A stretch of DNA of 64,000 nt from JACSRF01 sp963695505. Its GTDB lineage: Bacteria; Chloroflexota; Anaerolineae; Promineifilales; Promineifilaceae. A program made the position numbers and the translations under genes. A model generated the notes under the pieces. The model had not been told where the DNA came from. It saw nothing but the letters and a program-made list of their open reading frames with translations, and did not search any database. Shown piece by piece: positions 1 through 9,833 of this stretch (positions are counted from its first letter, which is position 1; the number at the start of each line of letters is the position of its first letter). The stretch is from NCBI GenBank assembly GCA_963695505.1, contig CAVOGX010000015.1:1-64000 (forward strand), read 5' to 3'.

Positions 1-622
1 TCCAGATCCGAAAAACCGGTCCGCAAGGCCACCAGCTCTCCCTGGTGAACGCCGAAAACCAGGGCGTGCACATGGGACTCAACACGCGCTTTATTCACTC
101 GATTCGCAAACTGCTCTGCGACGTTTCCCGTGCGGCCCACTGGAACCTGGGGTTGAAAATGACGCCTGCCGCCCCGCCGGCTTCCGCGTCAAAGGACCGG
201 TGACTAAGTATCCACTTGCATTTTTTGCCGGAAGTGCTATGTCGTCTTTTACCCAGAGCCCGGCCGACGATGGGCGGGGGGCGGTTTCGTTCTGGAAGCG
301 GCCAGGTAGGGGAACGGCGGTGCTCACTCTGACCTGGCAAATTCAAAGTCAACCGGCCGCGCTTTATACGGCTTTTGTGCATTTGCTAAACCCGGATGGC
401 AGCATTGCCACCCAGTCTGACCAATGGCCGGGAGGGTTGCCTCAGATACCTATGTGCCAGGGGAAGTCGTGATTGATGCGGTGCGGCTCGACATTCCACC
501 CAGCTTCCACCGGGGGCATACGCGCTGCGGCTGGGGGTTTCTACACCTGCCGATGGTGTGCGCCTGCCGGTAAATGGCGGGGACTTGTGCTGCTGCCGGT
601 ACAGTTTGTGGTGCAGCCTTAA
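1..622 (+). pseudogene. 3' end of a glycosyltransferase-type protein, frame-broken
   Basis: Fragment entering from the left edge. One frame reads a beta-rich segment (LTWQIQ, then TAFVHLLNPDG, then QSDQWPGG). The reading then jumps to a second frame (SDTYVPGEVVID) and a third (GAYALRLGVSTPADGVRLPV), and would end with LPVQFVVQP at the TAA at 620-622. The string 'HLL-PDG-QSD-PGG-Y-PGE-VVD' is typical of the beta-sandwich domain at the C-terminus of Chloroflexota membrane glycosyltransferases (GT39-like); that is recall, not a search result. At least three one-base shifts fall within 200 bp. This could be a real pseudogene or poor sequence near an assembly end. Confidence 0.4.
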
Positions 623-634
623 AGGATTTGGATT

Positions 635-3039
635 TCAGGTTTGGGATTTCAGATTACGGTGCAGGCAATGGTCTTCCGACTTGTAATTGGCTTTTAGAAC
701 GGCGGCCAAAATGGGGAGGGTAAAGAGGGTGATGAGGAGCACAACGGCAGTTAGCGGCAGCCCAACTTTGATGTAATCGCTGAATTTGTAACCACCGGGC
801 CCCATGATGAGCACATTGGCCGGGTGGCCGACAGGGCTTAGGAAGCTTGCAGATGCGGCAATGGCTACGAGCATCATAAATGCGTCGGAGATGCACCCAG
901 GTCCTGGGCAGTGGTAATGGCGGTGGGGGCCATGAGCACGGTGACAACCGGGTTTGGCGTCGCCTCGGGATGCGATATCGGTCAGCAGGAAGAGGCCAGC
1001 AAGACGGCCGGTTATCCCCAAATCGCCTACCAAACTCACAACGCCCTCTGCCAAAAATTCGCGGCTCCACTTTGTTTGCATGGCAATACCCAAGGGCAGC
1101 ATCCCCGGCGATCAAGACCACGGCTTTCCCACTCAATGTAGCGGTATGCTTCTTCCATGTTCAGACAGCCGGTGAGAATCATCATGGTTTCGCCGGATGA
1201 TGGCCGGAATGGAAATCGGCAGCCACCGGCAATGACGGGCACCGCCCCACCGATCAAGCCAGAACGGCCAGCGGCGCCTTTTTCTAACTTGGCCGGCGGC
1301 TGGGATTCGGTCCGTAAAACCACGAAGTCGGGTTCTTTGCCCCAGCAAGTTCCAGCTTGGCACGCGCGCCGTGCAGCAGCAGGGCATCCCCCATTTGCAG
1401 GCTCATCTCGCGTAAATTGTGGCGGTACGAGCAGTCCCCGCCGCCAGATAGCCAACACGTTGAGGCCATATTTTTCGCGGAAGTAGATCTCTTGCAGGCT
1501 GCGCCCTTCCAGAGTGGTGTAGGGGGAGAGGATGACTTCCACCAGGCCCACGCGATTGGATTCCAGGCTTTGGGGGCTGATGGGTTCTTCTTCCGCGACG
1601 AGCTCTTCCAGACCGCGAAGAATGGCGATGTCTTTTTGATGCCCTTCCACCAACAATCGATCCCCAGCTTGCAGCAGGTCTTCTGGACCGGGCAGCAAAT
1701 GCGTTTCGCCGTTACGCACAATTCCCAACACGGTCAGGCCGAAGGCGTCACCCAAGCGGCTTTCTCGCAAGGAACGGCCGTTAAGCACTGAATCCTCAGG
1801 CAAGCTTATGAAAACCAGGCTATCTTCCAAATGGTAAGCAGCCAGGGATTGGGGTCGGGAAACCGAAAAACTCCTACTTTGCTCAAGGGCGTCTACTTCA
1901 GACTGGGTGCCTTGAACCAGCAAGGTGTCGGAATCTTGCAGCGGCAGTAGTTGAAAATTGCGCAGCATTACCTCCCCATTTCGCTTTACCGCCAACACAT
2001 TTAGGCCATACTGCTGGCGGAAACGCAGCGTTTCCAGGTTTTGGCCTAAAAAGGAAGCGTGCGGCCTGGGTTTTGCCTCTGCCAAAATGATGCCTGAAGC
2101 AGTGATGTCTCCCAATGTAGGCCGTCTCCGGGCATCGGTAAAAAGTTGGCGTAGATGAAAACTGGCTAATTCATCCTGCCGTCCCATCACCATCAGATGG
2201 TCGCCTGCTTTGAGCTGGGTATCTCCTTTGGGCGACAATGCCGTGTGTCCATTGCGCAAAATGGCTACCACGTTTAGCCCAAGCAGTGACCCAATGCGGC
2301 TGTCTGCCAGCGGCACGTTGTGGAGGGCTCCTTGCGGGGGAATGTAGAGTGTAAAAAGGCGCTGGCCTAGATTGTAAGCTTCTTCCAGGCTGGCGTTATT
2401 GGGGTTTAAGGTTTCACCAATCACGTCCCGCTTTGGCAGCAAGTGCCGGCCAAAAAGTATCATGAATAATGTGCCGGACAGCAATATAAGGGCGCCAATT
2501 GGCGAAAAATCAAACATAGTGAAAGGTAAATAGCCTGCTTCGCGTAAAGCGTCACTGGCTAAAATGTTGGGCGGTGTACCGATAAGGGTTGTGAGACCGC
2601 CAAGCAATGCCCCCGAGGCTAGCGGCATGAGCAGGCGGGAAGGGGATCGGCGAGTGCGATGCGCAATTTCTATCACAACCGGCAACAAGAGCGCAGCTAC
2701 ACCCACGTTGTTCATGAAAGCCGAAAGCAACCCAGCAGTAACCATGATGATAGAGATGAGCCGCACCTCACCTGTTCCGGCAAACCTCAGTACCTGTTGG
2801 CCAATCCAATTCGCCACACCGGTTTGGGATAGACCACCGCTGATGATAAACACAGCCCATACGGTAACCACGGCAGGGTTGCTGAAGCCGGACAATGCCT
2901 CAGCCGGGGTGACAAGTTGGGTGATAGTGAGGCTAATTAGAACAAGAAGGGCGATTAAATCTACCCGCAGCCGGTCGCTGATGAAGAGGATAGCCGCAGC
3001 CAGGAGGATGGCCAGGGTAAGGAAGATAGCTGTAGTCAT
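635..3039 (-). CDS. SLC13/DASS-family permease with RCK_C (TrkA-C) domains; C-terminus frameshifted
   Basis: Divalent-anion:Na+ symporter-like membrane protein (sulfate, dicarboxylate or similar; the substrate cannot be read from sequence). The N-terminus has TM helices and the family strings DRLRVDLIALL and GFSNPAVVTVWAVFI, then AFMNNVGVAALLLP and TPPNILAS. The middle (about residues 225-560) holds several RCK_C-like modules, recognisable by repeats such as 'LGLNVVAILRNG', 'LKAGDHLMVMG' and 'YGLNVLAVKRNG'. From about position 1420 leftwards the reading changes frame several times (LQMGDALLLHGARAKLEL, then MMILTGCLNMEEAYRYIEW, then MLPLGIAMQTKWSREFLAEG, then SFLSPVGHPANVLIMGPGG) before the TGA at 635-637, so at least five indels are needed. 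It is the last gene of a four-gene minus-strand operon and a clear paralogue of the gene at 61729-63515. Confidence 0.85.
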
Positions 3040-3042
3040 AAC

Positions 3043-3861
3043 TTACAGGTTGCCGCGTACCACCAGAACTGAGCAGGGAGCATTGTCAATAATTTTTGGG
3101 GTCACCTGCCCCATAAGGAGACTGCTCAAAACATTGTACTCGGCCCGTGCGCCAACCATTATCAGGTCATATGGCTCCTCTTGGGCTTCTGCCAACACTT
3201 CGTCGGTGGCAATGCCCCGGCGCAGTTTAACTTCTGCCTGTACTTGGGAATTTATCAGGAATTCTGACGCCCATTTGAGGTGTTGAGCTAACGGTGTGGT
3301 GGTTTGAAGAAGCTCGGGTAGGGTTTCTTCCATTTCGTTTAGACCGGTGTACATGCCGGGTATTTGCTCGGCGACGTGGAGTAATGTCACTTTTGCACCG
3401 GCAGCTTGCGCCAGAGCCGCACCGTTGCGAATGACTAATTCACTGTTTGAGTGGCCGCTGGTGCAAATGAGGATACGGTGAAATTGTTGTGCATTTCCCC
3501 GGGCAACAAATACCGAGACGCTGGCCTGGTTGGCGACTTTGTGGGTCACAGATTGCAAGATTTGGTCCCACAGGTTACGAATGGCATGAGCGCCTATGAC
3601 GATGAGATCATAGTTGCCGGTTTCGGCTTTGCGGAGAATTTCTTTGGCGGGTGTGCCAAGGGAAACGGCCGTTTCTTCTATGGTGGTGTGAATGAGCTTT
3701 CTGGCTTCATCTAGGGTGAAAACGGCCGTTTCCTTTTCCTGTTCATCCGTTACAACTTTAAGCAGCGAAACTGGGTGTCCCCTTAACTCTGCTATCAGGC
3801 TGCCCAGCCTTACCGTTGGTTGGGCATATGGCATATTGCTGACACAAATTAATACATTCAT
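3043..3861 (-). CDS. Tandem universal stress protein (two UspA domains)
   Basis: About 272 residues from the ATG at 3861; an in-frame ATG at 3909 would overlap the upstream gene, so the later start beginning MNVLICVSN is preferred. Two UspA-like alpha/beta domains follow each other. The first ends with DLIVIGAHAIRNLWDQIL and SVSVFVARG; the second begins ILICTSGHSNSELV and ends with YDLIMVGARAEYN, then LLMGQVTPKIIDNAPCSVLVVRG. The G-x2-G-x9-G-S/T ATP loop of ATP-binding Usps is only partly kept. It lies 3 bp from the SLC13 permease and 26 bp from the TauE gene, so it probably modulates the transporter operon. Cytosolic; the exact role is unknown. Confidence 0.85.
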   Translation of the reverse strand: MNVLICVSNMPYAQPTVRLGSLIAELRGHPVSLLKVVTDEQEKETAVFTLDEARKLIHTTIEETAVSLGTPAKEILRKAETGNYDLIVIGAHAIRNLWDQILQSVTHKVANQASVSVFVARGNAQQFHRILICTSGHSNSELVIRNGAALAQAAGAKVTLLHVAEQIPGMYTGLNEMEETLPELLQTTTPLAQHLKWASEFLINSQVQAEVKLRRGIATDEVLAEAQEEPYDLIMVGARAEYNVLSSLLMGQVTPKIIDNAPCSVLVVRGNL

Positions 3862-3886
3862 GGTGCTGTGCTCATAGATCCAGGGG

Positions 3887-4795
3887 TTAAAACTGAGGAA
3901 TTCCTCCACCCAATAAACGAATTATCACCAGAATCGCGCCGATTAGGGGCAATATTGAAAAAAGCAGGCGGATGCGTGGTCCGGCAAAATAGCGCGTTGC
4001 CACGGCTCCAATTTGCGCCCCTACAGCAGCGCCAGTTTGCATGACCAGGGCCATCAACACGTCCACATTGCCTTTTAGCGCGTGGGTGAGGGTGCCATAT
4101 CCGGCAGAAAAAACGATTTCAAATAAATCTGTACCTACGGCGACGTGGGTAGGCACACCCAACACGTAAATGAGCATGGGCATGCGGATGAAACCACCGC
4201 CAACTCCCAGGGAACCAGCCAGAATTCCGGTTAACATTCCTACTCCCAAAACCACCCATAAAGAGATTTCGGAGATACCGGATCCTGGCAGAGAAACCAT
4301 AGGCCGGAGACGGATTGTGTGGACCTTCCGGGCAATGTTTTTGAAGGCAACAGCCTCGTTGGCTGATATTTTATCTGTGCGAATCATGCGAATGGCTTTG
4401 ATACTTTCAAATGCGGTAAAAGCGCTGATAATGATCAGGATAAAGATGTAGGTAATGCCGATCACAAGATCAATATTGCCAGACGTTTCCAAAGATTCGA
4501 TAATGTTTGCCCCAATTTCCACGCCAATAATAGTGCCCACAATCATCAGGGTGCCAAGCTTTACATCGACGTGGCCCATTGTGCGATGACGTTTTGCCGC
4601 TACAATCGATTTTCCGGTCATGTGGGCCAGGTCTGTTCCAACAACAAAATTCATGGGTACGCCAGACCAAAACATCATTGGCCCAGCCAAAAATCCACCA
4701 CCTACGCCAAAAAAGCCCCCCAGTAACCCCACAATAAAGCCTATGCCGATCAGGAAAAAAGGGTTAATGGTTACACCGGTTATGGGAAATTCCAT
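3887..4795 (-). CDS. TauE/SafE-family sulfite/anion exporter
   Basis: Membrane permease of the TauE/SafE family, about 302 residues with roughly eight TM helices in two halves. Each half carries the family's Gly-rich signature: GLLGGFFGVGGGFLAGP near the N-terminus and GILAGSLGVGGGFIRMP in the middle. GTDLAHMTGKS and GTDLFEIVFSAG follow the respective repeats. The start at 4795 (MEFPITG) is chosen because an AAAAGG precedes it directly and the longer start at 4834 runs into the upstream gene. Such proteins export sulfite, sulfoacetate or related organosulfur anions. Clustering with an SLC13 permease and a UspA protein fits anion traffic, but the substrate is inference. Confidence 0.9.
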   Translation of the reverse strand: MEFPITGVTINPFFLIGIGFIVGLLGGFFGVGGGFLAGPMMFWSGVPMNFVVGTDLAHMTGKSIVAAKRHRTMGHVDVKLGTLMIVGTIIGVEIGANIIESLETSGNIDLVIGITYIFILIIISAFTAFESIKAIRMIRTDKISANEAVAFKNIARKVHTIRLRPMVSLPGSGISEISLWVVLGVGMLTGILAGSLGVGGGFIRMPMLIYVLGVPTHVAVGTDLFEIVFSAGYGTLTHALKGNVDVLMALVMQTGAAVGAQIGAVATRYFAGPRIRLLFSILPLIGAILVIIRLLGGGIPQF

Positions 4796-4799
4796 CCTT

Positions 4800-5045
4800 T
4801 TACTCCATTTTCTCCAGGCCGAGTCGGGTAACAAGAAATGAGGTAAACCATTCTAAAAAGACACTTTGAACGACGATTAAAAGCAAGGTGACCAACGCGT
4901 AAATAAGCGGGTTCAAGTTAAAAAGCTGGTTGAGCGGTAACCCCAAATATTGCAGCACTGCCCAAAAATAGACGGAAACTAGTATGGCATAGATGACTAT
5001 TTCAATGAGGAAGTTTCTCAATAGGATTTTGTGTCTGGCCTTCAT
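4800..5045 (-). CDS. Small two-helix membrane protein, first gene of the transporter operon
   Basis: An 81-residue protein with a basic N-terminus (MKARHKILLRN), a first TM helix (IVIYAILVSVYFWAVLQYLG), a short loop and a second TM helix (LIYALVTLLLIVVQSVFLEW). No family was recognised. It lies 4 bp upstream of the TauE/SafE start and shares its direction, so it is probably co-transcribed. It could be an accessory subunit of the exporter. The 111 bp upstream of it, shared with the next minus-strand gene's 3' end, must hold the operon promoter; no clear -35/-10 pair was picked out there. Confidence 0.6.
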   Translation of the reverse strand: MKARHKILLRNFLIEIVIYAILVSVYFWAVLQYLGLPLNQLFNLNPLIYALVTLLLIVVQSVFLEWFTSFLVTRLGLEKME

Positions 5046-5156
5046 TGTTTCCCCTTGATCTACACATTTTTATGAAATGATGGCTGCTCGTAGGGTATTG
5101 GCCTTTATTCTAACATTATGGTAATGGTTCTTGTCAATAGCAGAAATTAGGGTTGT

Positions 5157-6347
5157 CTAGACTTTTTGCAACAGGAGGGCGCGAAACCCTTGCTTCTTGC
5201 GGTCTTTGTTTTTCCGGAAGGAATGTGTGCCCAGCAGCAGGCGATAGACGTAGGAACTTTTGGCCGTGAGCAAGCAACGGCCGTTTTCCACCAATCTCTG
5301 CTGCAAAGAAGGTAAAAGGAACTGCTCCCAAGGCACGCCTGGGTCTATGTCTGGAAAAACCACCACCCAATCGTAACGGCCGTTCAGCGCCAGGATGTGG
5401 GGTACATGGTGCAAGGTGACGTTGGTGGGGCTCCAGCCATGGGCCAAAAGGTTTGCCCGGCTTATTTCCAGGCTCAACGCGTCACGCCCGGCCAGGAAAA
5501 GGTGTCCCGGTTCTGACCCAAGGCGCTGCTGCAGGTAAAGAGGGAGATGCCCTTGACCGGGGTTCCAAACCAGCACGTTTCCCTGTACTTTTTCATTTTT
5601 CAACATGTTTATGGCCAGCGAGGTATGATGACCCAGAGTATCAAATTCAGGCAGGTTGTAAACGGTGCGTAACGAAAGGGTTTGCTTGCCTAGTTTGAAA
5701 GGAAACTGGCCGCGGGTGTAGGGTAGGAGAGTATCGGCCGTTTCCAACCATGGCTGCCCCCCCTTAAAATGAATGACCGTGTGCCCTTTGCCCTCTTCGG
5801 TGAAGGTGATAAGGCTATTTTGCTGCTGAAGTATCTCGATAATTAAGGGAGCCAGAGGTTTGACGATGACAACGGCCGTTACGCCTCCCTCATTCATCTT
5901 TGCTGCCATCACGCCCAGCCAATGGCGCAGCGCCGGTTCACCCACTTTACCTGGTAAATTTGCCACAATCAGGTCAAAGGACCCCGCTATGCCCTCAAAA
6001 GCAAGTCCACCAACGGCCGTAACGTTCTTGCATTTATTTTGGATAGCATTCATTTGCGTAAAGGCGACAGCTAAAGCATCCCGGTCTTGCGCGGTCAGCA
6101 ATAATCGGGGATTGGCTTTAGCCAGGGCAATGCCCAATGTCCCCATGCCACAACCCATGTCTAGCGCAGTTTGCACAGATGCCAGATCGATCTCTTTGGC
6201 GATGGTTTTCAACAGGAGCCGTGTGCCTAGGTCAATGTCGAAACTGCTAAAAAGGGATTGGGTTAATGCCAAACGCAATTCCTGCTTGTGAAACCGAAAA
6301 GTAATCTGTTTGTTGATGAAATGCGTTATAAACTTATCATTTTCCAT
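5157..6347 (-). CDS. Tandem class I SAM-dependent methyltransferase (MTS-like)
   Basis: About 396 residues from ATG 6347 (a TTG at 6383 is possible; neither has a clear ribosome site). The N-terminal half carries an intact SAM-binding motif I, DMGCGMGTLG, and a motif IV-like VANLPGK. The C-terminal half repeats the fold in degenerate form (LVWNPGQGHLPLYL, later VVVFPDIDPG). This resembles the duplicated architecture of rRNA guanine-N2 methyltransferases RsmC/RlmG, but there the C-terminal copy is the active one and has NPPF; here no NPPF/Y is seen and the N-terminal copy looks functional. The substrate is uncertain. It is transcribed alone, divergently from the RseP-type protease. Confidence 0.7.
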   Translation of the reverse strand: MENDKFITHFINKQITFRFHKQELRLALTQSLFSSFDIDLGTRLLLKTIAKEIDLASVQTALDMGCGMGTLGIALAKANPRLLLTAQDRDALAVAFTQMNAIQNKCKNVTAVGGLAFEGIAGSFDLIVANLPGKVGEPALRHWLGVMAAKMNEGGVTAVVIVKPLAPLIIEILQQQNSLITFTEEGKGHTVIHFKGGQPWLETADTLLPYTRGQFPFKLGKQTLSLRTVYNLPEFDTLGHHTSLAINMLKNEKVQGNVLVWNPGQGHLPLYLQQRLGSEPGHLFLAGRDALSLEISRANLLAHGWSPTNVTLHHVPHILALNGRYDWVVVFPDIDPGVPWEQFLLPSLQQRLVENGRCLLTAKSSYVYRLLLGTHSFRKNKDRKKQGFRALLLQKV

Positions 6348-6449
6348 GGTTGGCAGATTATCAACTTCATCTTGTTTCGGCAACAGTTGCTAGTATGCTT
6401 TGTTCTTTTGCATGGTTGTTAGAGTGCTGTAAGTTCACCTTCACATAGG

Positions 6450-6479
6450 TTGCTTTGCTTTTATCAAGGGGCGTATAAT
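6450..6479 (+). promoter_or_regulatory. Sigma70-type promoter of the RseP-like gene
   Basis: TTGCTT at 6450-6455 and a perfect TATAAT at 6474-6479 with an 18-nt spacer, 50 bp upstream of the protease ATG. Predicted by eye only. Confidence 0.45.
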
Positions 6480-6529
6480 CCAAAGAATTGCGAACAGCTT
6501 GATTTTAAAGATGGTAAAGCAGGTAAATT

Positions 6530-7861
6530 ATGGGTTTTGAAAATACTTTATGGGCAATAGGTGGTTTTTTCCTGGTGCTGACGCCCATTGTTTTGGTTCA
6601 CGAATTAGGTCATTTTGTTGCTGCCCGCCTCTCGAATATTCGGGTCGAGGAGTTTGGCTTCGGTCTGCCGCCACGGGCAGCGGTTCTGGCTAAGCGAAAA
6701 GGTACCATTTTTTCGCTAAACTGGATTCCATTGGGCGGGTTTGTGCGCCCGGCTGGCGAAGATGATCCCATGGTGGCGGATGGCCTGGCGGCTGCGTCGA
6801 AACGGGCCCGCTTTTTTGTGCTTATTGCTGGCGCCGGGGCCAACTTTATCATGGCTTTTCTTATTTGGTGGGGGGCTTACTTTATCGGCCCGCCGGCGGT
6901 GGCCGTGGGTTTGGTAGACCCCGACTCACCAGCACAAGCTGCCGGACTGCATGCGGGCGACTTTTTCGTGAAGGTTGATGGGCAAACGGTTTTGACCTCC
7001 AATGATATTGCCAACCCCATGTATGCAAATGGCGGCCAGCCGGTCGAACTGGTTGTTAAGCGGAATGGGGAGCTGGTAAATCTGACCGTTGTTCCCAGAG
7101 TGGAAGGTGAGTACGACGCGGGCAGCGAAGGACCGCTTGGCGTGCGCCTGGCTTATTCATCTATTCAGGTAACGGCCGTTGCTCCCCAATCCCCTGCTGC
7201 CCAGGCGGGAATAGAAAAGGGGGACATCATCATTTTGGAGCAAAATGACCTGTTGGCCGTCAACGTTGATTCGTTTGAGGCGGTCCTGGCGGAAAATGTG
7301 GGTCAGCCCGTACCCTTGTGGGTCAGCCGCAATGGAGAGATGTTCGAAACGGCCGTTGTGCCCGCCAACCCTGGGGAATTTAGCGCCGGTCTTTTGGGGG
7401 CTTCGTATACCGACTTAGAAGACCGCGTGAATCGCGGTTTCGTTGATTCCATGAGCGCCTCTGTGGACTCCATTTGGTCCTACATGACTCTTTTTGTGCG
7501 CGTGCCGTCAATGCTTATCAGCGGCGAGATTTCCCCCAGCGAAGCCCGCCCGGTGAGCGTTGTAGGAATCAGCCAAATGGCCGGACAAATGGTGGAAGCA
7601 TCCGCCGCGAACAACACCTTGTTCCCCTTTCTGAACATCACGGCCTTTATCAGCGTGGCGTTGGGCTTGACCAACTTACTGCCCATCCCTGCCCTGGATG
7701 GTGGCCGCATCATGTTTGTGCTCATTGAAGCAGTGCGCGGTCGCCGCATTGAACCGGAGCGGGAAGGTATGGTTCATGTGGTGGGTATGCTCTTTCTGTT
7801 GGGCTTGATGGTGCTGATGATTGTGCAAGATATTGTGAACCCGGTCATTCCACTGCAGTAA
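6530..7861 (+). CDS. rseP: RseP-type site-2 intramembrane zinc metalloprotease (M50), two PDZ domains
   Basis: 443-residue polytopic protease that cuts TM segments of anti-sigma factors and other single-pass proteins. The zinc motif HELGH lies at about residues 24-28 in the first TM helix, and the third ligand motif LDGGR at about 389-393 in a late TM helix (LLPIPALDGGRIMFVLIEAV). Two PDZ domains lie between: the first around residues 120-190 (PDSPAQAAGLHAGDFFVKVDG), the second around 200-280 (VAPQSPAAQAGIEKGDIIILE). Length matches E. coli RseP. AACGGCCGTT repeats occur in the second PDZ region (7171, 7348), coding TAV. In many bacteria the gene sits with dxr/ispC and uppS; here it is followed by a HEAT-repeat gene instead. 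Confidence 0.93.
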   Translation: MGFENTLWAIGGFFLVLTPIVLVHELGHFVAARLSNIRVEEFGFGLPPRAAVLAKRKGTIFSLNWIPLGGFVRPAGEDDPMVADGLAAASKRARFFVLIAGAGANFIMAFLIWWGAYFIGPPAVAVGLVDPDSPAQAAGLHAGDFFVKVDGQTVLTSNDIANPMYANGGQPVELVVKRNGELVNLTVVPRVEGEYDAGSEGPLGVRLAYSSIQVTAVAPQSPAAQAGIEKGDIIILEQNDLLAVNVDSFEAVLAENVGQPVPLWVSRNGEMFETAVVPANPGEFSAGLLGASYTDLEDRVNRGFVDSMSASVDSIWSYMTLFVRVPSMLISGEISPSEARPVSVVGISQMAGQMVEASAANNTLFPFLNITAFISVALGLTNLLPIPALDGGRIMFVLIEAVRGRRIEPEREGMVHVVGMLFLLGLMVLMIVQDIVNPVIPLQ

Positions 7862-7908
7862 CGGCGGTAAAATTATTGAAATTGCTATACCAATTTGCCA
7901 GGTAATCT

Positions 7909-8894
7909 ATGACGCTTGATCCTGACCAAATTCCCTTCGCCGATGTGCTTGAGAGTTTGTTTACTAACCCGACTATTCCATTGCCGCTGCTTTACCGCCT
8001 GACAGATATCGCGGAAAACGACTATTTAGCCTTTAAAGGGCGTTGGCCTGCGGTCGATGATGAACGACGCCGCTCGTTGGTACGCCACCTGGCCGATATT
8101 TCTGAAGAAAATTATCTGGTAGATTTTTCACCAATATTTACATTTTGCCTGGAGGATGCATCACCTGCTGTTCGGGTTGCCGCATTGGACGGTCTGTGGG
8201 ATGAGACGAACCTGCGCCTGGTGAATCCCATCATTGAACTGCTGCAACATGATGCCTCAGTTGAAGTGCAAACGGCGGCAGCCCAGGCTTTGGCCCATTA
8301 TGTGCTGATGGCGGAGTGGGGGGAGATTTCAGCGGTGATGACCCCCCAAATTGTGGAGGCGCTGCTGACCACCTATGACAAACGGAAACGGCCGTTTCTC
8401 TCAAGCGCGCTTCTCTGGAAGCAATGAGTGCAGCCAGCCATCCTCGCATACCGGCGCTCATTCAGCAGGCTTTCGACAGTGGTTACCACGATTTGCAATT
8501 ATCGGCCGTTTTTGCCATGGGCAGCAGCGCCGACGACCGCTGGATTCCCCAAATTCTCGAAGCCATGGAAAGCGACAGCGACGAAATTCGCCTGGAGGCG
8601 GCGCGAGCCGCCGGTGCAGTTAGCGCAGAAGAAGCCTTGCCTCAACTGGCACACCTGGCCGTAGATGACAATTTGGAGGTTGCCTTGGCTGTTGTGGAAG
8701 CGTTGGGCAATATTGGAGGCGACGTGGCATATCGAATGCTGATGCAAATGAGCGAAGATACGATTTTCGCCGCCTCCACGATGCCGTAGAGGAGGCATTA
8801 GAGGAAATCGGATTGGTTGGGTGGCTCTTTCGATTTACTCCGCTTTTCAGAGGCGGATGATGCGGATGATGAGGTGTATGACGATCTTGAATAA
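7909..8894 (+). CDS. HEAT-repeat protein (frameshifted)
   Basis: Alpha-solenoid protein of about 325 residues after restoring frame. The N-terminal part (MTLDPDQIPFADVLESLF) reads to about 8400. A shift then leads into MSAASHPRIPALIQQAF with clear HEAT repeats: DDRWIPQILEAMESDSDEIRLEAARAAG, ALPQLAHLAVDDNLEVALAVVEALG. Near 8775 it shifts again (RLHDAVEEALEEIG), and once more into a very acidic tail (SEADDADDEVYDDLE) ending at the TAA at 8892-8894. It starts 48 bp after the RseP gene in the same direction. HEAT proteins of this type act as scaffolds; no partner can be named. Confidence 0.75.
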
Positions 8895-8922
8895 ATAGCC
8901 TGATCAATAGGACAAATCTTGA

Positions 8923-9833
8923 TTGGATAACATTGTAGCCGTCCTCACCCAGAATATCGTTCCCATTTTCATCGTCGCTGGTTTTGGCTACGCGTTGCAG
9001 CGCTGGGCAGGGTTAAACAAACAAACCCTCTCCCGCGCTGTATTTTATTGTCTCAGCCCCTGCCTTGTTTTTTCCTCTCTGGTCAATTCGCAGTTAGCCA
9101 GCGAAGAATTAGTTGAATTAGCCGGTTTTACCGCCCTGAGCATTTTAAGCATGGGGCTGCTGGCCTGGACGGCGGCAAAATTACTGCATCTCTCCCGGTC
9201 GGAAACGGCCGCAATGCTGCTGCTGGTCATGTTTGTCAACGGCGGCAATTACGGCCTGACGTTAAATCAGTTGCGATATGGGGATGAAGGATTAGCCCGG
9301 GCTGTCGTTTATTACACAACAAGCACGGTCATCCTTTACACAGCAGGGGTTGTTTTCGCATCCTCCGGAAGGTTATCCTGGCGCCAATCCCTATCTCGCC
9401 TTTGGCGCATGCCGCCTATCTACGCCGCGGTGTTGGCCGTGTTGGTTTATGGCCTGCAAATAAATTTGCCTTTCCCGCTGCTCCGGGGCATTGAAGTGGC
9501 TGGTTCAGGAGCAATTCCCGTCATGCTGCTGGTTTTGGGTATGCAGTTAGCAGATTTTCAGGGTCAGACCACTTGGCGGCTGGCGTTACCGACCATCTCC
9601 CTGCGCCTGCTTGTTGCCCCTATGGTAGCTTTGGGTTTGGCGCTGCTGCTAAATTTACAAGGTACGGGCGATCCACGTCAATTATTGAGGCCAGCATGCC
9701 GCCGGCGGTTTTTAACATCATTCTGGCGACAGAATTTGACTTGCAGCCCGCGGCAGTTACGAGTATCGTTGCGATAGCCACACTGCTTAGTCCATTGACG
9801 CTGTCGGTGGCAATTACTTATCTTGGATTGTGA
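8923..9833 (+). CDS. AEC-family (auxin efflux carrier-like) permease, frameshifted
   Basis: Membrane transporter of the Mem_trans/AEC family, about 300 residues with about ten TM helices. The start codon is TTG at 8923 (LDNIVAVLTQNIVPIFIVAGFGYAL). Recognisable family features are FYCLSPCLVFSSLV in an early helix, NGGNYGLTLNQL mid-protein and the late SMPPAVFNIILATEF. One indel near 9665-9680 breaks the frame before the last two helices; the restored reading ends at the TGA at 9831-9833. Bacterial members export malate, malonate or other small acids. The next gene starts inside its stop codon (GTGA), so the two are translationally coupled. Confidence 0.8.
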
